DNA of 64,000 bases, taken from assembly GCA_022825895.1 (NCBI GenBank), contig JAJDVX010000024.1:1-64000 (forward strand), read 5' to 3'. The notes under the pieces were generated by a model, which saw nothing but the letters and a program-made list of their open reading frames with translations, was not told the DNA's origin and ran no database searches. This document shows positions 63,439 to 64,000 of the stretch, piece by piece (the first letter of the stretch is position 1; each line of letters begins with the position of its first letter). Position numbers and translations under genes: made by a program. This DNA comes from Chloroflexota bacterium (GTDB taxonomy: Bacteria > Chloroflexota > UBA11872).

Positions 63439-63765
63439 ATGCACGACCACGCGCTCGATCATGAAGTGTTGGATGACATCGTGCACCGTGTCATCGAGGT
63501 GGCGCAGCCAGAGAAACTCATTCTCTTCGGCTCCGCGGCACGGGGCGAGATGGGCCCGAGCAGCGACATTGACCTGCTGATTGTCAAAGACGCCGACGAC
63601 ACGCGCGGCCTTTCTACGCAGATCCATCGCAAGCTTCGCGGCGTGCGGATCGCCGTCGACGCCATCGTCGTCGCCCCGGCGCACGTGGAGCGCTACAAGG
63701 ACAGCCATGCGCCGGTGATCAAACCTGCCTTGCGGGAGGGAACGGTGGTCTACGAAGCCGCCTGA
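63439..63765 (+). CDS. MNT-type minimal nucleotidyltransferase (antitoxin of a HEPN/MNT pair)
   Basis: 108 residues from ATG 63439. The nucleotidyltransferase signature is complete: LILFGSAARGEMGPSSDIDL (G31-S32, D43 and D45), with a third acidic residue in AVDAIVV. MNT antitoxins transfer AMP to a Tyr of the partner HEPN ribonuclease and neutralise it. The partner frame begins at the end of this gene but is broken (63752-64000), so the antitoxin is now without an intact toxin in this window. Its stop overlaps the ancestral HEPN start region, as is usual for this pair. No other nucleotidyltransferase is present, and this one is not a CD-NTase cyclase. Confidence 0.85.
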   Translation: MHDHALDHEVLDDIVHRVIEVAQPEKLILFGSAARGEMGPSSDIDLLIVKDADDTRGLSTQIHRKLRGVRIAVDAIVVAPAHVERYKDSHAPVIKPALREGTVVYEAA

Positions 63766-64000
63766 GCGTTACCCACCCGACGACCCGCGGGAGTGGCTCA
63801 ATCGCGCCCGCAGAAGTCTGGCCAGGTAAGCGGATCGTCTCCCAGCCGTGTACCTCGAAGATTTCTGCTTCGATGCTCAGCAGGTTGCGGAAGATGCCAT
63901 AAAGGCCCTGTTGATTGCGTGCGGCGTTGAGTTTCCCTACGTGCACGACATGAGCCTGTTACTGACGTTGCTCGAGGACGCTGGCGAGTCGGTGCCAGAG
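63752..64000 (+). pseudogene. Broken HEPN toxin gene (runs off the window)
   Basis: The frame reads KPPERYPPDDPREWLNRARR-SLAR, then a TAA stop at 63827-63829, then ADRLPAVYLEDFCFDAQQVA-EDAIKALLIACGVEFPYVHD, the typical HEPN body. Frame is kept across the stop, so it is a nonsense mutation. The expected ATG-AAG-CCG-CCT start overlapping the MNT stop now reads ACG (63752-63754). That change is silent in the MNT frame (TAT to TAC). Both lesions would prevent expression of the full toxin. The 3' end lies outside the window. Confidence 0.75.

Noticed and set aside
63439-63765. CD-NTase cyclase that could complete a CBASS system
   Set aside because: At 108 residues it is a minimal MNT nucleotidyltransferase next to a HEPN remnant, about 19 kb from the fusion gene.

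Overview
The window is GC-rich, long-gene bacterial DNA. The two largest genes encode Thr-Pro-Glu-rich, fibronectin/cadherin-repeat surface proteins with a C-terminal membrane hairpin. Together with many GTG/TTG starts and a cytosolic kinase that carries its own DNA-binding domain, this style fits Chloroflexota, possibly a marine or host-associated lineage. That is inference: no rRNA or universal marker gene is present.

Left part (1-33 kb), chromosomal genes. The 3' end of a VWA/DUF3520 gene is followed by a terminator, a MarR regulator, two tandem paralogous methyltransferases, and a large duplicated block. Each copy of the block carries a MarR gene, a structured leader and a giant secreted repeat protein. 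The MarR gene of the second copy is a pseudogene. The promoter (TTGACA-N18-TATGTT), the operator dyad and the leader hairpin are conserved between copies, and the hairpin shows compensatory changes. A GAF-PAS-kinase-receiver-winged-helix protein follows. Its receiver has Asn in place of the phosphorylated Asp.

Middle (33-38 kb), gene-poor. This stretch holds a 26-bp inverted repeat, two 3'-terminal tRNA fragments in opposite orientation and two related small HTH genes. It looks like the scarred edge of an integration hot spot.

Right part (38-64 kb), a defence-type island. A divergent XRE plus ImmA/IrrE pair (CapH/CapP-like) faces an operon of a metallo-beta-lactamase-fold protein and one 1140-residue protein that fuses E2, E1 and JAB ubiquitin-type domains to a patatin phospholipase. 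This amounts to Cap2, Cap3 and CapV of CBASS joined in one chain, with no cyclase or ubiquitin-like gene visible. It is the best candidate here for an undescribed system. It is followed by two PD-(D/E)XK-like proteins, a low-GC pair (a soluble protein and a four-helix membrane protein), an AddAB-type helicase-nuclease operon, and a PHP-SMC ATPase with a Cas4-like nuclease. The island ends in a decayed IS110 transposase and an MNT/HEPN pair in which the HEPN toxin is broken.
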